Positions 24,401-37,480 of a DNA stretch of 64,000 nt are shown here, one piece after another; position 1 is the first letter of the stretch, and each line of letters begins with the position of its first letter. Where the stretch lies: the NCBI GenBank assembly GCA_017311315.1, contig CM029636.1:23553695-23617694 (forward strand), given 5' to 3'. Origin of the DNA: Dendrocalamus latiflorus. Taxonomy: Eukaryota > Streptophyta > Magnoliopsida > Poales > Poaceae. The notes beneath the pieces are model-generated. The model saw only the letters and a program-made list of their open reading frames with translations. It was not told the DNA's origin and made no database searches. The translations under genes were made by a program, and so were the position numbers.

Positions 24401-24777
24401 CCGAAAAACACAAACCGAAACGTTCTCGCTACCCATTTAAACAGCCATACTGGCCACAGATTCCACGACTAAGATGCAGGAAGCTAAGAGCAGTCAGGGG
24501 TAATGAATCACCTATGGGGGAGCCGCGAGAAATGGGCCTCGAGCTGGGCGCGGAAGCCGGGGTCGGCCGCCTCCTCGTGGCCCTCGGCGACGAGCCGCTC
24601 GAACACCTCGCCGCAGATGCCGCGCGCTCCGCCCACTCCCCCTCCCCCACCTCCGCTCCCGCCCGACGCGGCGGGCGTGGGGCCGGCGGCGTCGCGTGGC
24701 GGGGACGAGCTCTCCCCTACGCCCTCCTCGACGCCCCCGCCAGGCCCACCCTCCGCCTCCGCCGCCATCCCCACCAT
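18451..24777 (-). CDS. ACT-domain Raf-like Ser/Thr/Tyr protein kinase (STY8/STY17/STY46 type)
   Basis: Coding exons read on the minus strand: 24512-24777, 23613-23727, 22392-22468, 22115-22187, 21673-21783, 21056-21106, 20745-20890, 20558-20665, 20266-20339, 19818-19993, 19501-19596, 19063-19143, 18910-18960, 18673-18813 and 18451-18507. They give 540 codons with consistent phases and GT-AG borders. The N terminus is Ala/Gly-rich. Residues about 155-230 form an ACT domain (DKPKLLSQLSALLSDIGLNI, DGYSLDVFVVDGWP). The kinase spans about 256-520: IASGSCGD loop, VAVK (Lys293), HRDLKTAN (Asp387), DFG (405-407), GTYRWMAPE. Arabidopsis relatives are cytosolic group-C Raf-like kinases that phosphorylate chloroplast transit peptides; the same role here is inferred. 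ATG 24768 is an alternative start. The exon 7/8 border is the weakest: it leaves Val-Lys-Phe before HGTYFGED, where relatives join DLY almost directly to GTY. Confidence 0.9.
21319..21335. repeat. (AG)n microsatellite in kinase intron
   Basis: A short run of about eight AG units, within the intron between the two ACT-domain-side exons. Confidence 0.9.
22563..22795. repeat. MITE family B copy in kinase intron 2
   Basis: Shows the family pattern: gagttcttttccacttatgg at one end, an ACAGTAAC block, AGTAGAAAGTATACTAAGTT, TGTACCGGCCAAAATTACAT, CTCGCGAACAGTCAG and TAAGCCATAAGCCAAAAACC at the other. It lies inside the large intron between exons 2 and 3. Confidence 0.6.
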
Positions 24778-25330
24778 CCACCGCCGCCGCGCGGGTCACC
24801 GGCCGCGCATCGTCCACTCGAAGCTTCCGCTCACCTAGGGTTACGCCCGCTCGGTCGGTGGCGTGTTCTAGAAGTTTCGAGAGGCGGGTGGTGGTCGTGG
24901 TGGGTGCTGGGTAGTTGGAGACTTGGGAGTACTTGAAAGGAGAGAAAAGGATAGGAGTGGGAGAACGAAGGAGAAGAAGAGAGGCGCGTGGTTGCGGGAG
25001 GCAAATTATGGGCGGCGAGAGGGGCAAAACCGTCTTTTCGCGACGGCGCTGCGGTTGTCCCACGCCTCGGGGGCTCCTTGCGGATGGGCGCCCGCGCCGC
25101 AGGATGGCTGCGTGGGCCTCGTCCTCGCGGTTTCCTCGTACTGGACCCACACATCAGTGGGTTTGGTCTTGTGGACGTGAGGCACCGGTGGGGTTAGTTG
25201 TGGGGACGTGGATAGGGTTTTCCACAGGGTGCTGCTACGAGTACGCGACGGAGGTTTCTTGAGAACGTGTAACACGAGCTGACATGTGGGCCTACGCTGT
25301 ATTATTTATTAGTATGCTTAAATGGCACAA
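24778..25330 (-). promoter_or_regulatory. GC-rich promoter and 5' UTR region of the ACT kinase gene
   Basis: The 550 bp upstream of the ACT-kinase ATG are GC- and CpG-rich, with CT-rich tracts on the minus strand (rc of GGAGAGAAAAGGATAGG and GAGAAGAAGAGAGG) as in grass 5' UTRs. No TATA box is evident near the likely start. Several long open frames cross it in multiple registers because of base composition. I do not consider them genes. Confidence 0.5.
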
Positions 25331-25344
25331 GCTCAATGCCTAAA

Positions 25345-25585
25345 CGGTAAATATAGGCTGCCTTTTTCGGCTTATACTTGTAGTTTATAGCTTATATTAC
25401 AGGAATTAGTTTTTAAATAGTGTGTTTTTAAGATGAATCAATAAAAATATTGTAGTAAAAAGTGTATTAAGTTCACCTGTACTGTCTAAAATCACATGCG
25501 ACTATTTCCCTTTACGTACTGTCTCTTACGAATAATCAGAATTCAAAATTTTAAGTTATACGTTATAAACCATCAGTCCAAAAGA
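25345..25585. repeat. MITE family B copy
   Basis: Matches the family in TTTTTCGGCTTATACTTGTAG, TATTGTAGTAAAAAGTG, TGTACTGTCTAAAATCACAT, CTCTTACGAATAATCAG and the closing ataaaccatcagtccaaaag. It lies upstream of the ACT kinase gene. Confidence 0.6.
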
Positions 25586-26630
25586 ATTCGCCAATAGATA
25601 AGGATGGGCTGCTAAATTGGTCTGGTCGATGCGTATTTTGTGATGAAAAGACAATGATACCCTTGATGTGGATTGCTCTGACCGTGTTCTTTGCTTTAAT
25701 CCAAAATGTGGATTAGAACCAAGCCATACTAGTGCGGGCTGGAATCTCTGCTTAAAGTGGGAGGGAAGGGGAGAACCTGAGATGATGAATCTCTCCTTGG
25801 GCTCCATTTGCTTATTCCCCGTGCAACCATGTCACATCTCCCATTCCAGGCCACCCTAGGTGCACACAATAGATCAGCACAGGTTTCCAATGGCATCTCG
25901 TCTAAATCTACAGCTTCTTGTTGCTTTTTAGTCATAATTAAAACTAGGGTGAGATGAGCAGAGGGAGAAGGGGAACAGAACATGGAGGGCTCCGCATCAA
26001 CTAATTTAGTAGCTACCGCTGGCCTAGGTGAGCGAAGGAGGTGGGGGAGGCTGCTATGAGCGTGAGCAGCGGCGGATCCAGCGGTGGGGCGGGGGGCTCG
26101 AGCCCCCCTACTGCTATCAGACCCTTGGAGCCCCCTTTAAATTTTTAGCCATGGATGTATAATGTAGAAGGGGCTGAGGTCGAGCTGAAGATACTTCAGC
26201 CCCTCCAACAGTGCACATGAAGGAATTCTGCTTCTAGTTGGACAAAGGGTGTCAATATTACTGCAGATTGGCCAACCGATGGATAGGTCAACTAGTATGT
26301 CGATCAGGTTTTCTGGGTGAGGATCAAGGTTTGAGTCCCACTAAATATTTCTTTGATGTATTTGTTAGAAACGACACGGCATAAACAAAGACAATCAAAG
26401 ATCATGATACTGATACATAGATTTAATATAAAAAACCTTCTAGGAAAAAACTACGAGCGCATAACTGAGGATGATCAACTATAAGAGAGTTACAAAGTAA
26501 TGGATTTTACAACAAGCGTCTCATCAATCTCGTGCGTTTAAAGAGGATATGAGTGGTACAAAACGACCCAAAGTCAAAAAAACAAAAACATATAGCAGAG
26601 TTCGTCTCTCTGCTCCCACGAACCATCTGG
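25586..26630. other. intergenic, one perfect palindrome
   Basis: No gene supported. A 16-bp perfect palindrome GGGGGCTCGAGCCCCC sits at 26092-26107, next to GCGGCGGATCCAGC, which resembles ends of plant DNA transposons. I could not find the matching end. Confidence 0.4.
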
Positions 26631-26638
26631 TGATCGGT

Positions 26639-26895
26639 TCGGCTTAAAAGCTCATGGCTTATGGCTGAAAACACTGTAGCTAGCTGAAAAAAGCACTGTA
26701 GCTGACAGAGGCTTATTTCGCATAATTAAATTTAAAAAAATTAAAAATATAAAAAATATGTTAGCCCATTACGTATAATACAAACAAATACGGGGAAAAA
26801 AGAACCGGTAAAAAAACTCAACAAAAAGCCAAAAGTTCAGAAAAAGACGAAATTTATGAATAGTGAAAAATAAGCCAGAAGTCGAAGCCGAATTA
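26639..26895 (+). repeat. MITE family A, copy 2
   Basis: Shares with the 14.5 and 31.4 kb copies: GCTTATGGCTGAAAACACTG, CTGTAGCTGACAGAGGCTTA, TTAGCCCATTACGTATAATA, CAAACAAATACGGGG, CAGAAAAAGACGAAATTTAT and AATAAGCCAGAAGTCGAAG. A terminal repeat of the aaaagct/agcttt type is likely, but target duplications are unclear. Confidence 0.6.
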
Positions 26896-27189
26896 ATCAG
26901 GGACTCTTTCATAAAATCAATAGCATTATTTGTGAGTTTAGCCAGGGTGGAACCCGCCACAGTTCAAGTCCTAGGCTGGCCAGCTATTCTTGGGTTGAAG
27001 CTGTTTTTTATGATTTTTCTACAAATTTTTTATGGGCTTTTGTTTATAAGTCTTAGATATAGCTTAGGTAACACGAGACCTTGTTTCACACCTGAATTTA
27101 GCCTTTTTATGCAACTTAGATTTAATGATGCATGTGACTATGTGAGCCCTCTTTGCCCTTAGCCATAACATTACTTCAAAATTATGTAT

Positions 27190-27216
<27 letters not shown>
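27190..27216. repeat. (AT)n microsatellite
   Basis: About 12 uninterrupted AT units. Confidence 0.95.
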
Positions 27217-27220
<4 letters not shown>

Positions 27221-27437
27221 TTTGTCTCGGACGACATAATCAAAGCATATATGCTCTTAGCGCTAAAGCTAGATCTCTTTTTGACAAATCGCATCAAAGC
27301 ATACTTTAGTTTTGGAACATTCTTAGCCCATTACTGAAAATGATGATTGCCGCTCAATGTGTGTAACGATCAGCCAATTAAATAAGCCCCTAATGTTCGG
27401 AGTGATCTGTTACACGAGCTCAATCATAAGCACCTAA

Positions 27438-27759
27438 GGGCAAGTACAATAGAAGAGGTGGCTGCCACCTTTAGGACTAGCCACATAAGCAAAAAGATTA
27501 CATGTGGCTCATGTGAAGGTAGCTAATACAATGAGTAGAGTAGAGGTTACCTCTACTAAAGCACTCAAACATTTAATACTTACATAAATATATCAGGGGT
27601 CACCTCTTGCATGAGGGGTAGTTTATCTCTCTCTCCTTGTATAATGTGCTAGAGGTCACCTCTTGCATGAGGGGCAGCTTGCTTCTCTCTCTTCCACTTA
27701 GGATTGTGCTGATGTGGATTTCACTAGAGGCAACCTAGTCAGCACCATTGTACTTGCTC
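27438..27759. mobile_element. Tourist-like MITE (TAA target)
   Basis: A 322-bp element with inverted ends GGGCAAGTACAATAG and, in reverse complement, GAGCAAGTACAATGG. TAA flanks both sides (27435-27437 and 27760-27762). The interior repeats GGTCACCTCTTGCATGAGGG twice. Size, 3-bp TWA target and ends fit PIF/Harbinger Tourist. Confidence 0.88.
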
Positions 27760-27762
27760 TAA

Positions 27763-28620
27763 TGCTCTAGTAGCATCTATATAAGTTGTTTCAGTTAAAA
27801 AGCTACCAGGTGTACTACCTAGTAACCATCTCCTTGATCCTTCGGCCAATGTTACGCTCCTAACCTTTAGTTGGTTGGGTCGCTCATCTGAAATAGTTAT
27901 TTAAAAGTACATTTTTATATAGCCATCGCTATGTATTCATCAGCAATTCAGCATAGCATAAATATAGCACACCCATCCAACAAAAAAGGGGAGAAAGATA
28001 AATCAAACACGCATAATATCTAAGCAATATCTAGGCGAAAAGCTGAAGCTTTGGGGCATCTTTTGGCGTGGATATATATTTGCTGTGTGCAAGTAACACA
28101 AGATTGGATCAGGCTTACGGCAGAGATGCACATCACGTATGAGAGAAATGCTCATGAAAAGAAAGCTCTCGAGGTTGATGGGCAGGGCTAGGTGAGCTTG
28201 GAACTGAAAGAGCACTTATCTCGGCCATTGCACGATCTGTCAGTTCCTTTCCCCCTTCGGCCAAAAGGGATGCCAACCTACACTTTGGCAAAAAGATTTC
28301 TTGAAAGGAATCGAAGAAGGGGGAATCGATGATCCGGTTGTGTAAAGATTGGCACCAAAGGATTTGTCGCTCGATGTTTCACTGACACGTCGTCTTAGGA
28401 GCCAATGCGCGCAATACTAATTTCCCGTTGGAGAACTTCTTTGCAAAACGTCAAATCCTCGAATTTCCCGTTGGAGAATGCTGCACAGCACCATTTCCTG
28501 GTCCTTTAGGAATTGGGTAAGTAACGCAATCTCATTATTTGTTGATGTACGACGAGTATAGTGCTATCTTGTTGTACTGTGTATGCTCCGGAGGTTCGAA
28601 TTGAAAAGGAATCTCTCTCT
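27763..28620. other. intergenic, nothing recognised
   Basis: No supported coding frame and no clear terminal repeats. A short repeat, TTTCCCGTTGGAGAA, occurs twice (28421-28470). Confidence 0.4.
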
Positions 28621-28631
28621 CTATATATATA

Positions 28632-29521
<890 letters not shown>

Positions 29522-29593
<72 letters not shown>
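29522..29593. repeat. (TA)n microsatellite
   Basis: About 36 TA units bordering copy 2 on the right. Confidence 0.95.
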
Positions 29594-29596
<3 letters not shown>

Positions 29597-29651
29597 AGAA
29601 GAAATTAAATATAGTGTAAATATACATAGGAGAAGCCATCTTAAAGATACT

Positions 29652-29890
29652 GGCTGGGTTCGAAACCGCTTATTGCTTATACTTATGTATTGTAGATATA
29701 GTAGATTTTTCAGAAAATGGTGTGTTTTTTCGAGGCGGGATTTAAAGGTTAATTGTAGTAAAAAATGTACTAAGTTCAGCTATATCGATTAAAATCACAT
29801 GTAACTATTTTTCTATATGTACCGTCTCTCATGAACAATTAGAATTCAAAATTTTAAATATAAATTATAAAGCGCCACCTAGAAGAACTT
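29652..29890. repeat. MITE family B copy
   Basis: Contains CTGGGTTCGAAACCGC, a TGTAGTAAAAAATGTACTAA block, TCAGCTATATCGATTAAAATC, CTCTCATGAACAATTAGAATT and the TATAAATTATAAAGC closing segment typical of the family in this window. Confidence 0.5.
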
Positions 29891-31385
29891 ATCCATATTT
29901 TGCTTGACGAGCAACGGCTTAACAAAAGCTTATCCACAAGGTGGTACAATGCCAACTGCGCTCTGGTCTTTGAGTAATCATCAAAGAAACACCCTGCATG
30001 ACTTCTTTCTGATGTGAATCCAGACAGCGGTGCCGTGGCTACAGGGCAGTTCAGAAGCAATGAAAGCAGCTGAAATGTTAGAAAAGTCATCCAAATATAG
30101 GTTCGTTTTTTTAGTTTATGATTTATGACTTATGTTTTTCTTCGAACAAATAAATAAAATAGATTCTTCACCGTCGTTTCGACACAGCTTATCAAGACAG
30201 TCTTTTAAAGTAGTTTATCGGTATTTGATTCGTTCACACAAGCGTTAGGGTAAAAATCATCAGCTGCAGCTAAAAAGAGCAACAAGAAGCAGAGCAAGCA
30301 ATGTGTAGTTATCCATTTCTGCAGAAATCAGAGGGGAAAAGGGGCTTGAAACTTGAAAGGTTGGAAGCAGGAGATTGGAAGGAGCTTTTCGGAGTTGAGG
30401 TGTAAGGCCTGCCAACTTGCACAGCATGGGCAGCCTTTTTCTAATCTTGGCCCCCAATTAGCACTTCTCTTTGTGTGCAAAATTATTTGTTTTCATAAAA
30501 GAAAAGGTGCAGAATTAACTGTGATAGTACAATTCCCACTCAGCTTTGCCTCTCCCGACTTTTGTTTGAAGTTTGCACACGTGAATGGCGTGGTGGATAG
30601 AGAGGATTCGCTACTGCTTTCCTTCTCCATATGGCCATGCATGTCCCAGTGTTCAGTCTACAAGAGGAAGCGGTTCTTTGTTCGGGACATGTTCCTACGG
30701 GTTTTATATGTTTGGTTGCTCATCCTATCTTGCTAGGGTCTTATATATTATTCTTTTCAGCTTATAGCTTATTGCTTTCCTTACAAACAAATAGAACGAT
30801 TTCTTTACTACATTTTAAAGCGGTTTATTAGGATATTCTTATCGACTTTCGATTAATTCCTACGAACGCTTATATTAGGACCAAAAGTTATAAGACACCG
30901 TCGAAAAGAACACACAACGACACACCACAACTGTTATTTCGAACCAAACGTTGGAGCAGCATCATATCGTGTTAGGCATGTATTAGGTCTGCTTCTACGA
31001 ATGTGCGGGTGTACGCGCTAATGTGTGGGAGTACAGCAATCTTGACCAGAAGTTCCTATATATACGAGTTCCTACCTTAGATTTAACTTTGAAATAGTAA
31101 GTTCCACGCAGACTCAATGTCCTTGTAGTAGTGCATAGCATCTTATTGCTTCATGATTTATTCATGGCATACTTTTTTTTTATTATTTGAAACTGTCTAT
31201 CTATTGCTTGAGACAAACAATATCCAAATCAACAGCAATTACATGTTAATTTCTTGCGTCATGCGTACGTCATGGCTGCTTGGGCTGATGAATGATGATT
31301 CATCAAGGATAGCTTGCCTTGGACGCCTCCAGTTACTGACGATTTCTTTGGACATGAATATATACGCATGCGTGATTAGGTGACT
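29891..31385. other. intergenic with MITE fragments
   Basis: No gene supported. Two partial MITE-like blocks (about 30098-30280 and 30738-30920) share cttatagcttattg, taaatagattc/cgatttc and aaagcggtttatta-type segments with family B. The remainder shows no clear signal. Confidence 0.4.
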
Positions 31386-31386
31386 T

Positions 31387-31672
31387 AGGGTGCTTAAAAT
31401 GGCTTTTTTGAGTGACTTATGGCTGAAAAACATTGTAGTTGGTTGAAATTACACTGTAGCTGATGGTGGCTTATTTGAGATAATTAAATTTTAAAAATTA
31501 AAAAAATAATAAAAAAACAGATTAACCCATCACGGACAGTACAAACGAATACGGGAAAAAAAGAACCGATTAAAAAAAGCTCAAAAAAGTCAAAACACTA
31601 GAAAAGATAAAATTGTTGAATAACAAAAAATAAGTTAGAAGTCAGAAGTCTAAGTCGTTTTGAGCGGGGCTT
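31387..31672 (+). repeat. MITE family A, copy 3
   Basis: Shares with copies 1 and 2: GACTTATGGCTGAAAAACAT, CACTGTAGCTGATGGTGGC, TTAACCCATCACGGACAGTA, CAAACGAATACGGG and AGTCAGAAGTCTAAGTCG. It is the best preserved copy of the three. Confidence 0.62.
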
Positions 31673-31940
31673 AAGATGGACCAAGGTATTACACACGATG
31701 CTCCCCCAAGATAAAGAAGAGACCATCTACAGTAATAGGCAGACCAATCGAGCAACCTGGTTCGCTCCATAATGGGTATGGTGCAGATTAACATGTAAAA
31801 TAGTTACACTTCTCTTCAGTTTATAATTTATGGTTTATAGTTTCTCTTAAATAAATAAATAAGATGATTTCTCCGTCGTCTTTTTAAAAGACTTATCAGG
31901 ATAACTTTTTCAAACCTGCTTATCGGCTTATTGATATTGT

Positions 31941-32250
31941 CATAAAGTATGAAGTATCTCATGCAATGAAGAGTATGTACACAGTATATGAGTATATAAA
32001 ATCATGTAGATGATATGTATATATTTTTTTAAGGTAGTATATATAGTTTTTTGGGACATACTCATTTTTATGTACAAATATGAAGGTATTAGCAAAATAT
32101 GATAAAATTATACGCTCCCTTGCAAATTTTTTATGTGGTTGGCATTGGAATATCTTAGAATTAGTATATGAGTATACATAGTATGATAAATAGGCATTTT
32201 AAGTTTATTTAGGTGGTATATCATAGGTGGAAGTAACTATATCGGGAGTG
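31941..32250 (-). mobile_element. diverged third copy of the microsatellite-flanked element
   Basis: Read on the minus strand, it matches the 28.6 and 29.1 kb copies along their length: the CTCCCGATATAGTTACTTCC start, a GGTATACTC-like block, TTGCAAGGGAGCGTATAATT, a TTCATATTTGTACATAAAAA block, ATGTACATACTCTTCATTGC and GAGATACTTC. Its cgggagtg end abuts TGTGTGTATATG, again a dinucleotide repeat. It is shorter and clearly older than the other two. Confidence 0.6.
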
Positions 32251-32391
32251 TGTGTGTATATGAAACAAACCAAAAATTTCAAAAATTTGAAATTCTCATA
32301 ATTTTATTACAATTTGAGTTTCTTGCCAAATTTGGTAACTCCCAAGACAATTCCGCTTTCCCATTTGGTTTTTCCGCTTTCTCCAAGCCCT

Positions 32392-35300
32392 TGTAACGCC
32401 CCCGTTTCCAGGGGCGCGTACGGACACGGCATTCCGCAACTATTCACGCATGAACAGTTATGGAGTGTCGCGCAAGAGTATACCATTGCATGCTTACAAC
32501 AAAATCCAGCATATAATTTACATAAGGATTAATATCCACTTTCAAAAACGGGGCGTGCAAGCCCAAAGTATAATTACATTACAGAAGCTCCAAGATCCGC
32601 TTGAGCGCGGCCAAGACCTAAAGCCACGGGTCCTCGTCGAAGAAGAGACCTTCCGGGACTTCCTCAACGGGGAGACAAACACCTTCGTCTGGATCCTCTA
32701 AAGAAAGGCAAAAGCAAGCCGTGAGCCAAACAACCGGCTCAGCAAGTCCCAAAGGGACCCTAACTTATTACATGCACGGAACATCAAAGGAAGGGAGTAT
32801 ATTTGGTTTATTAACTTTGAGTGGATGCAGTTTTATTTGCAAACATTTTTAGAAGACGGACCCAAAACTACTCCTCAAGATCTTAGGGGTTTTTCATCAA
32901 GAGTTATTTAACCAACTAATCAAATTAAAGCAGGTACAAAACTACTTAAGCTTCGCTGCTGGAATCACCCAAGTGACACAGCTCCATTAACCGGGAGCAC
33001 GGCGTATTCGAATACCATTTATTTGACTCTGCAGAGTTTGCTCAGCTTTACCCACACGATCCCTTAACTCCCGCGTCCGGGTTAAGAAAGACAGGTCGTT
33101 TCACTGCTCAACTCTTTATATAGGCTCTACCCGGTAGACTCCACTCGGGTCTGGCTCACACACACACACAAACGTCCGCTTCGAGTGAACTCTACCGTTG
33201 TTAGGCACCCGCAGCACGGCCTGCCTAACCTTTGTTACCCAAACACCTACTCCACAACACCTGTAGAGTTTCAATCGAGTTGAGCAGCTACAAAACCAGT
33301 GTTGACAAGTCAACTCCTGTGGTTGAGCGGTCACCATGTCATTTGCTCAGCGTAAGGGTCTGGTCCTTATATTTTTCCCCCGGGGGACCGCAACCCCCTG
33401 CCAGGTCCGCGACCTGCAACCTAGGGTAAGAGGCGGGCGAAAACCGTCTTGCGGCACACCACAGCCCCCCTATCCTTCGCATGCCAACAAACTCCGCCCT
33501 AGGGCACGGTGTCCCATACCACCCTGCCCTAGAGCCGGGTTTTCCAAATTCTACTGGCCCGCAGCCACAACCTTATTAGTATAAGACTTTGCACGATAAT
33601 AATAACTTACAATTATCTAGAATAACAGATAATTAATTCTAGGGTTACAAAGGCATGGCTACGAGTTTAACATGGCAATTGTCGGTGGTAGGATTAACTA
33701 TATAACATGTCATTCTAAACATTTTATTTTAATTTGAACTAACATTTCATAACTAGCTTAATGCAAATAGCATGATAACATAATTAAATAACATGGGTCG
33801 CAACATGATCAAAGGATTTGAGACTTGCCGATAATTTGGACGATCTCGGCCAGCTCGAACGTAGAAACTCCTGGGTCCTGAGACTGCACTTGAACCTTCG
33901 AGATCTCCGGAACTAGCGCAAACACATAAAACAATTAAATCCAGCTTGAGACTAATCAAGCGAGGAAAAATAAACTATTTAAACAGGAGTAAAATGCATA
34001 AATCCTCAAATTGGAATTTTAGGAATTTATCTGGGATGAATCTGGAGGAATGGAGGTCAAAAATGGGTTCAGGATATTATCTGGAGCAAAGTGGTGAAAT
34101 TTGGGACTTTTTGGAATTTTCTGTGATTTTCTAGGATTTATTTGGATTTTTCTGATTTCTAGAAATGAATAAATCCTCTGGAAATTCATTTAAATAGTGA
34201 TGGGCCGGCCCGGTCTACAGTGCAGCCCGGCCGGGATTTCGCCCGCGCGGCCGAGCAGCCCAGGCGGCCCAGACGGCCCGAGCGCACGCGCGCGCGGGGG
34301 AACGGGGCAGGCCGAGAGGCCGCGGCCCAGACGTGCGTCGCGCCCGCATGGGGTGGATGGAGGGCGCGTGGCCGGGACGGACGGTAGGGATGCGGTAGGC
34401 GCGGACGGTTCAGATCAAGGCGGGAGAGGAAATCGGATGGCTGTGACATAATGGGGACGAGCGAACCGTTACGGGGATCGGACGAACGAGGGGAGGCGAG
34501 ATTAAGTGGATCGGACGGTGGTGGGAGGGCCACGTCGTCGTCGTCTTCCTCTCGCTACACGCGCGCAACAGAGGGGCAGGGGTGGCGGAGCTGCTGCGCT
34601 CCGGTGACGGCGATGGGCCCCGATGGCCGGGGAGAACTCCATTCGGTGCTACTCGACACGGGGAATCCATTTTTGAGGGTTGGGAGGCCGGGGAAACAGT
34701 GGGAGAGGCTGGAGACAGAAGGGGGTGTTTCGGGCTCCATGGAGTCGCATGAGCTCGTCGACGGCGATCCACTCAATTGGGTGGCAAATTCACGGACACG
34801 GGACCTTGGGGCTTACAATGGCAGTGGAGGACTCGGTCGGGGAGCTTCCAATCGAGTTGGCCACGGTGAGGTGTCCGAGGTCGGCGGTGAGCTACGGTGC
34901 CGGAACTCCACGCGTGTCCTCCTGGCCGGGAATGTTCACCAAAAGAATCAGTAGGTTGTGGAGGTACTCTGAGCCAAATTAATTGAGAAATGGAGGAAGA
35001 GTGGAGGAGATCGACTTCACGGGGTCGCCGGCGCAGGGGAAGACGGTGGCGGTGCTCCAGGCAACGTGGGCTCAATTAGTTGCTCTGGGAGGGTCCTTGG
35101 AGTGATAGTGAGTGATGGGGAAGCTCTGGAAGCAAAAGGGAAAGGGAGGAGGCCGGGGGAGGTTTTATACCCGAGCGGGGGAGGCGGAGCCTTAGGGGAG
35201 AAGGAACGGGCGTGGCTCCGGGGTCGACAGGAGGACAGGGGAGTTGGTGGCGCGTCGCCTCCGCGAGATGGGTGTGACAGAGCACTGCCGGATGTCAGTG

Positions 35301-36420
35301 CGAGCGACGGGACCAGGTGAGGTCGGGCGAGGGCGGAGACGCGTTCGCGCGCGGGAGAGGGAGGCGCGGAGACTGGCAGGTGGGGCCGGAGCAGAGGCAG
35401 GGCGACGTGGCGCGAGGACGACCACCGCCTCGGACCGGCTGACGGCGGGGTGACGCGGGCGGAGGTCAAACCACGGGCGCGAGGGCGCAGAGGCGGTGCG
35501 GCCGTGGGCGCAGCGCGCACGCGCGTGCGAGGGAGGAGGCGGGGAGAAGAGCGGCGCCTGTGAGGAGGGAAACCGGGAGGCGCCAGGGGAAGGGAGAGGC
35601 GGAAGGGGAAGGCGACGCCAACGGAGGAGGGGGAGGCGCCTGCGGGAGGGGAAACTGGGCGGCGGGGAAAGCTGGAAGGGAGGGTGGCGCCAGCGGAGAG
35701 GGAGGGCAGGGGAGGCGCCAGAGAGGGAAGGAGACGGGGAGAGGGTGGGGCGCCAAGGAGAAAGGGAAACGGGTTGCCAAAAAAAGAAAACGGGAAACCA
35801 GGCCACTTTCCAAAAAGGGAAAGTTTCCAAGAATTCACCCAAAAATGCAGCAAAAATTTGGAAATTTTTGGTTTGAAATTTTGGGGCTTTTCACTTAGCA
35901 CCTTCTCTCTTTCTGCCTCTTCCCCTGTGCCACCTGGCCGTGCACCATTCTCTGTCGCTGCCAGCTCCCGCGCACCACCTCGACGTCCTCATCCATCAAC
36001 GCCGCACAACACACTGCCAAATCATCGATCGTTCCATCAAAGCCATCACCTCGCTGCTCCTCCACATGCCATGCCCTACCGGCTCTGACTACATTGTTGT
36101 CTGATTCACGCACCGCTTGGCCGACGCGCGCCTGTGCCCATGCTCTGCCCTGCCAGCATGCGCTGAAGCTCCAGTGAGATGCAACCTCTCCAAAGCTCCA
36201 GTGCTACAACCAGCTCACTGTTGAAGCTTCTCATTCGCCACCTTTGCTGTCATGCGCCACCATTGTCAAGAGCAAACTACTACTTCGACCGCCTCTTGAG
36301 CCTTATAAGCTGTGCCGACTTTGCCATTAGGCTCCATTAGCACTCAATTCCACACTCAAGCCACTCCCTCCCAACTCCGTCCAAGGCAACACCGCCACCA
36401 CAGTAACAATTCTAGTGAGC
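32392..36420 (-). mobile_element. Gypsy-type long LTR remnant
   Basis: Read on the minus strand this has the usual order of large grass Gypsy LTRs. A GC-rich promoter-like region (35.8-34.2 kb) is followed by AT-rich sequence with GGCAAGTC and TTTGATCATGTTGCGACC (33.8 kb), then CCTATATAAAGAG (rc of 33110-33122). The end GGGGGCGTTACA is at 32392-32403. About 1.1 kb of it (32392-33500) recurs at 56461-57560, sharing the CTCTGCAGAGTT, TAGGTCGTTTCACTGC-type and CTTTATATAGGCTCTACCC blocks. No gag-pol is visible. Orientation and the upstream limit are inferred. Confidence 0.45.
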
Positions 36421-37480
36421 TATAATTCACAATCTCCCGAAAACCTTAGCCAAAATCAAATTCACTTCACCCACGACACTGCCTAGACCTCCCAATCCCA
36501 ACCCCGACCACACCGTGTTCACCCATAGCTCCTAGGTCATCGACAACATGCACCACCGCCGTTCATGCCATGCCACCATGGACAGCCTCCTACAAGCTGA
36601 GTGAGCCAAAACCACTACCACCATTAGCCTCCACGTCTGTCATGGATGCTTGGAAGCCCTTAAGTCGTGCAGAAGCCTCAATGGAACACCGTTGTGCCAT
36701 GGGCATGGTCCAGCGAGCTCCCATAGCCACTAGACCTCACTGGTGCTTGCTTCTCGAGCTTTGCCAAGGTAAAAATGGAACTCCTAGTGCTCATTAAACC
36801 TATGTGCACCATCGCTTGCAGCCGAAGATCCTCACCGGAGCTCAATTCCTTGTGCCGCCACATTCCCCTCCTCAAGCGCCATGGCGCCAACCTAACTCAG
36901 GTTGGGACCCGCAAATTACTCAGCCAGGACTGTCCCATACCAGCCTTTTGGTAGTACAATAAGGCTTTGCAACAATAGCTCACAGACCGGTCCTTAATTT
37001 GACTTAGCTCTACCATATACCCCCTATGCATGACAATCAACACTGTGTCTCCGAACAATAGTGCATACCTGCACCCTCCACCTAACCATTAGCCTAGGTC
37101 TAAACCAGGTTTTATATTTTATTTTGAAATAAATTTATAAACCTTCTTAACTCACTGAAGTCAAGAATATATTCAAGAAGCTCATCATTTCATGTGAAAA
37201 GTTCGTCATTTTATGTGAAAAGATATCCCAGCCCAAAGTTATTTCTAAGCAAGACTAAGCATTTGCTGTCTAAATAGTCTCTAGCCATACTAGTGTACTA
37301 ACTAGAGTTTTAATCTATGGTGACAAGGTATCGGGGCATTCAACAACAATAGAGTAATTAACAAGTAGACATCAACTAAATTTAAAACTGAGTTGAAATA
37401 CGTTGAATCAAAATTAAGCATGCAATGTAATTTAAAATAAGATAATTTTATTTGCAAATTGGGTACAACATGGTCAAGGA
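36421..37480. other. LTR-like or unclassified repeat sequence
   Basis: Mixed composition with no supported gene. A segment at 36895-37330 resembles sequence downstream of the GGCAAGTC block in the neighbouring LTR remnants, so it may belong to the next LTR-like copy. Confidence 0.3.

Noticed and set aside
24423..25262. Several plus-strand frames opposite kinase exon 1 and its promoter
   Set aside because: Shadows of a GC-rich exon and promoter.
26088..26160. Transposon end near the GGGGGCTCGAGCCCCC palindrome
   Set aside because: A matching opposite end and target duplication could not be found.
34186..35901. Pro/Ser/Arg-rich open frames up to 294 codons
   Set aside because: GC-rich LTR promoter-like sequence open in several frames on both strands, with no domain and no codon pattern.
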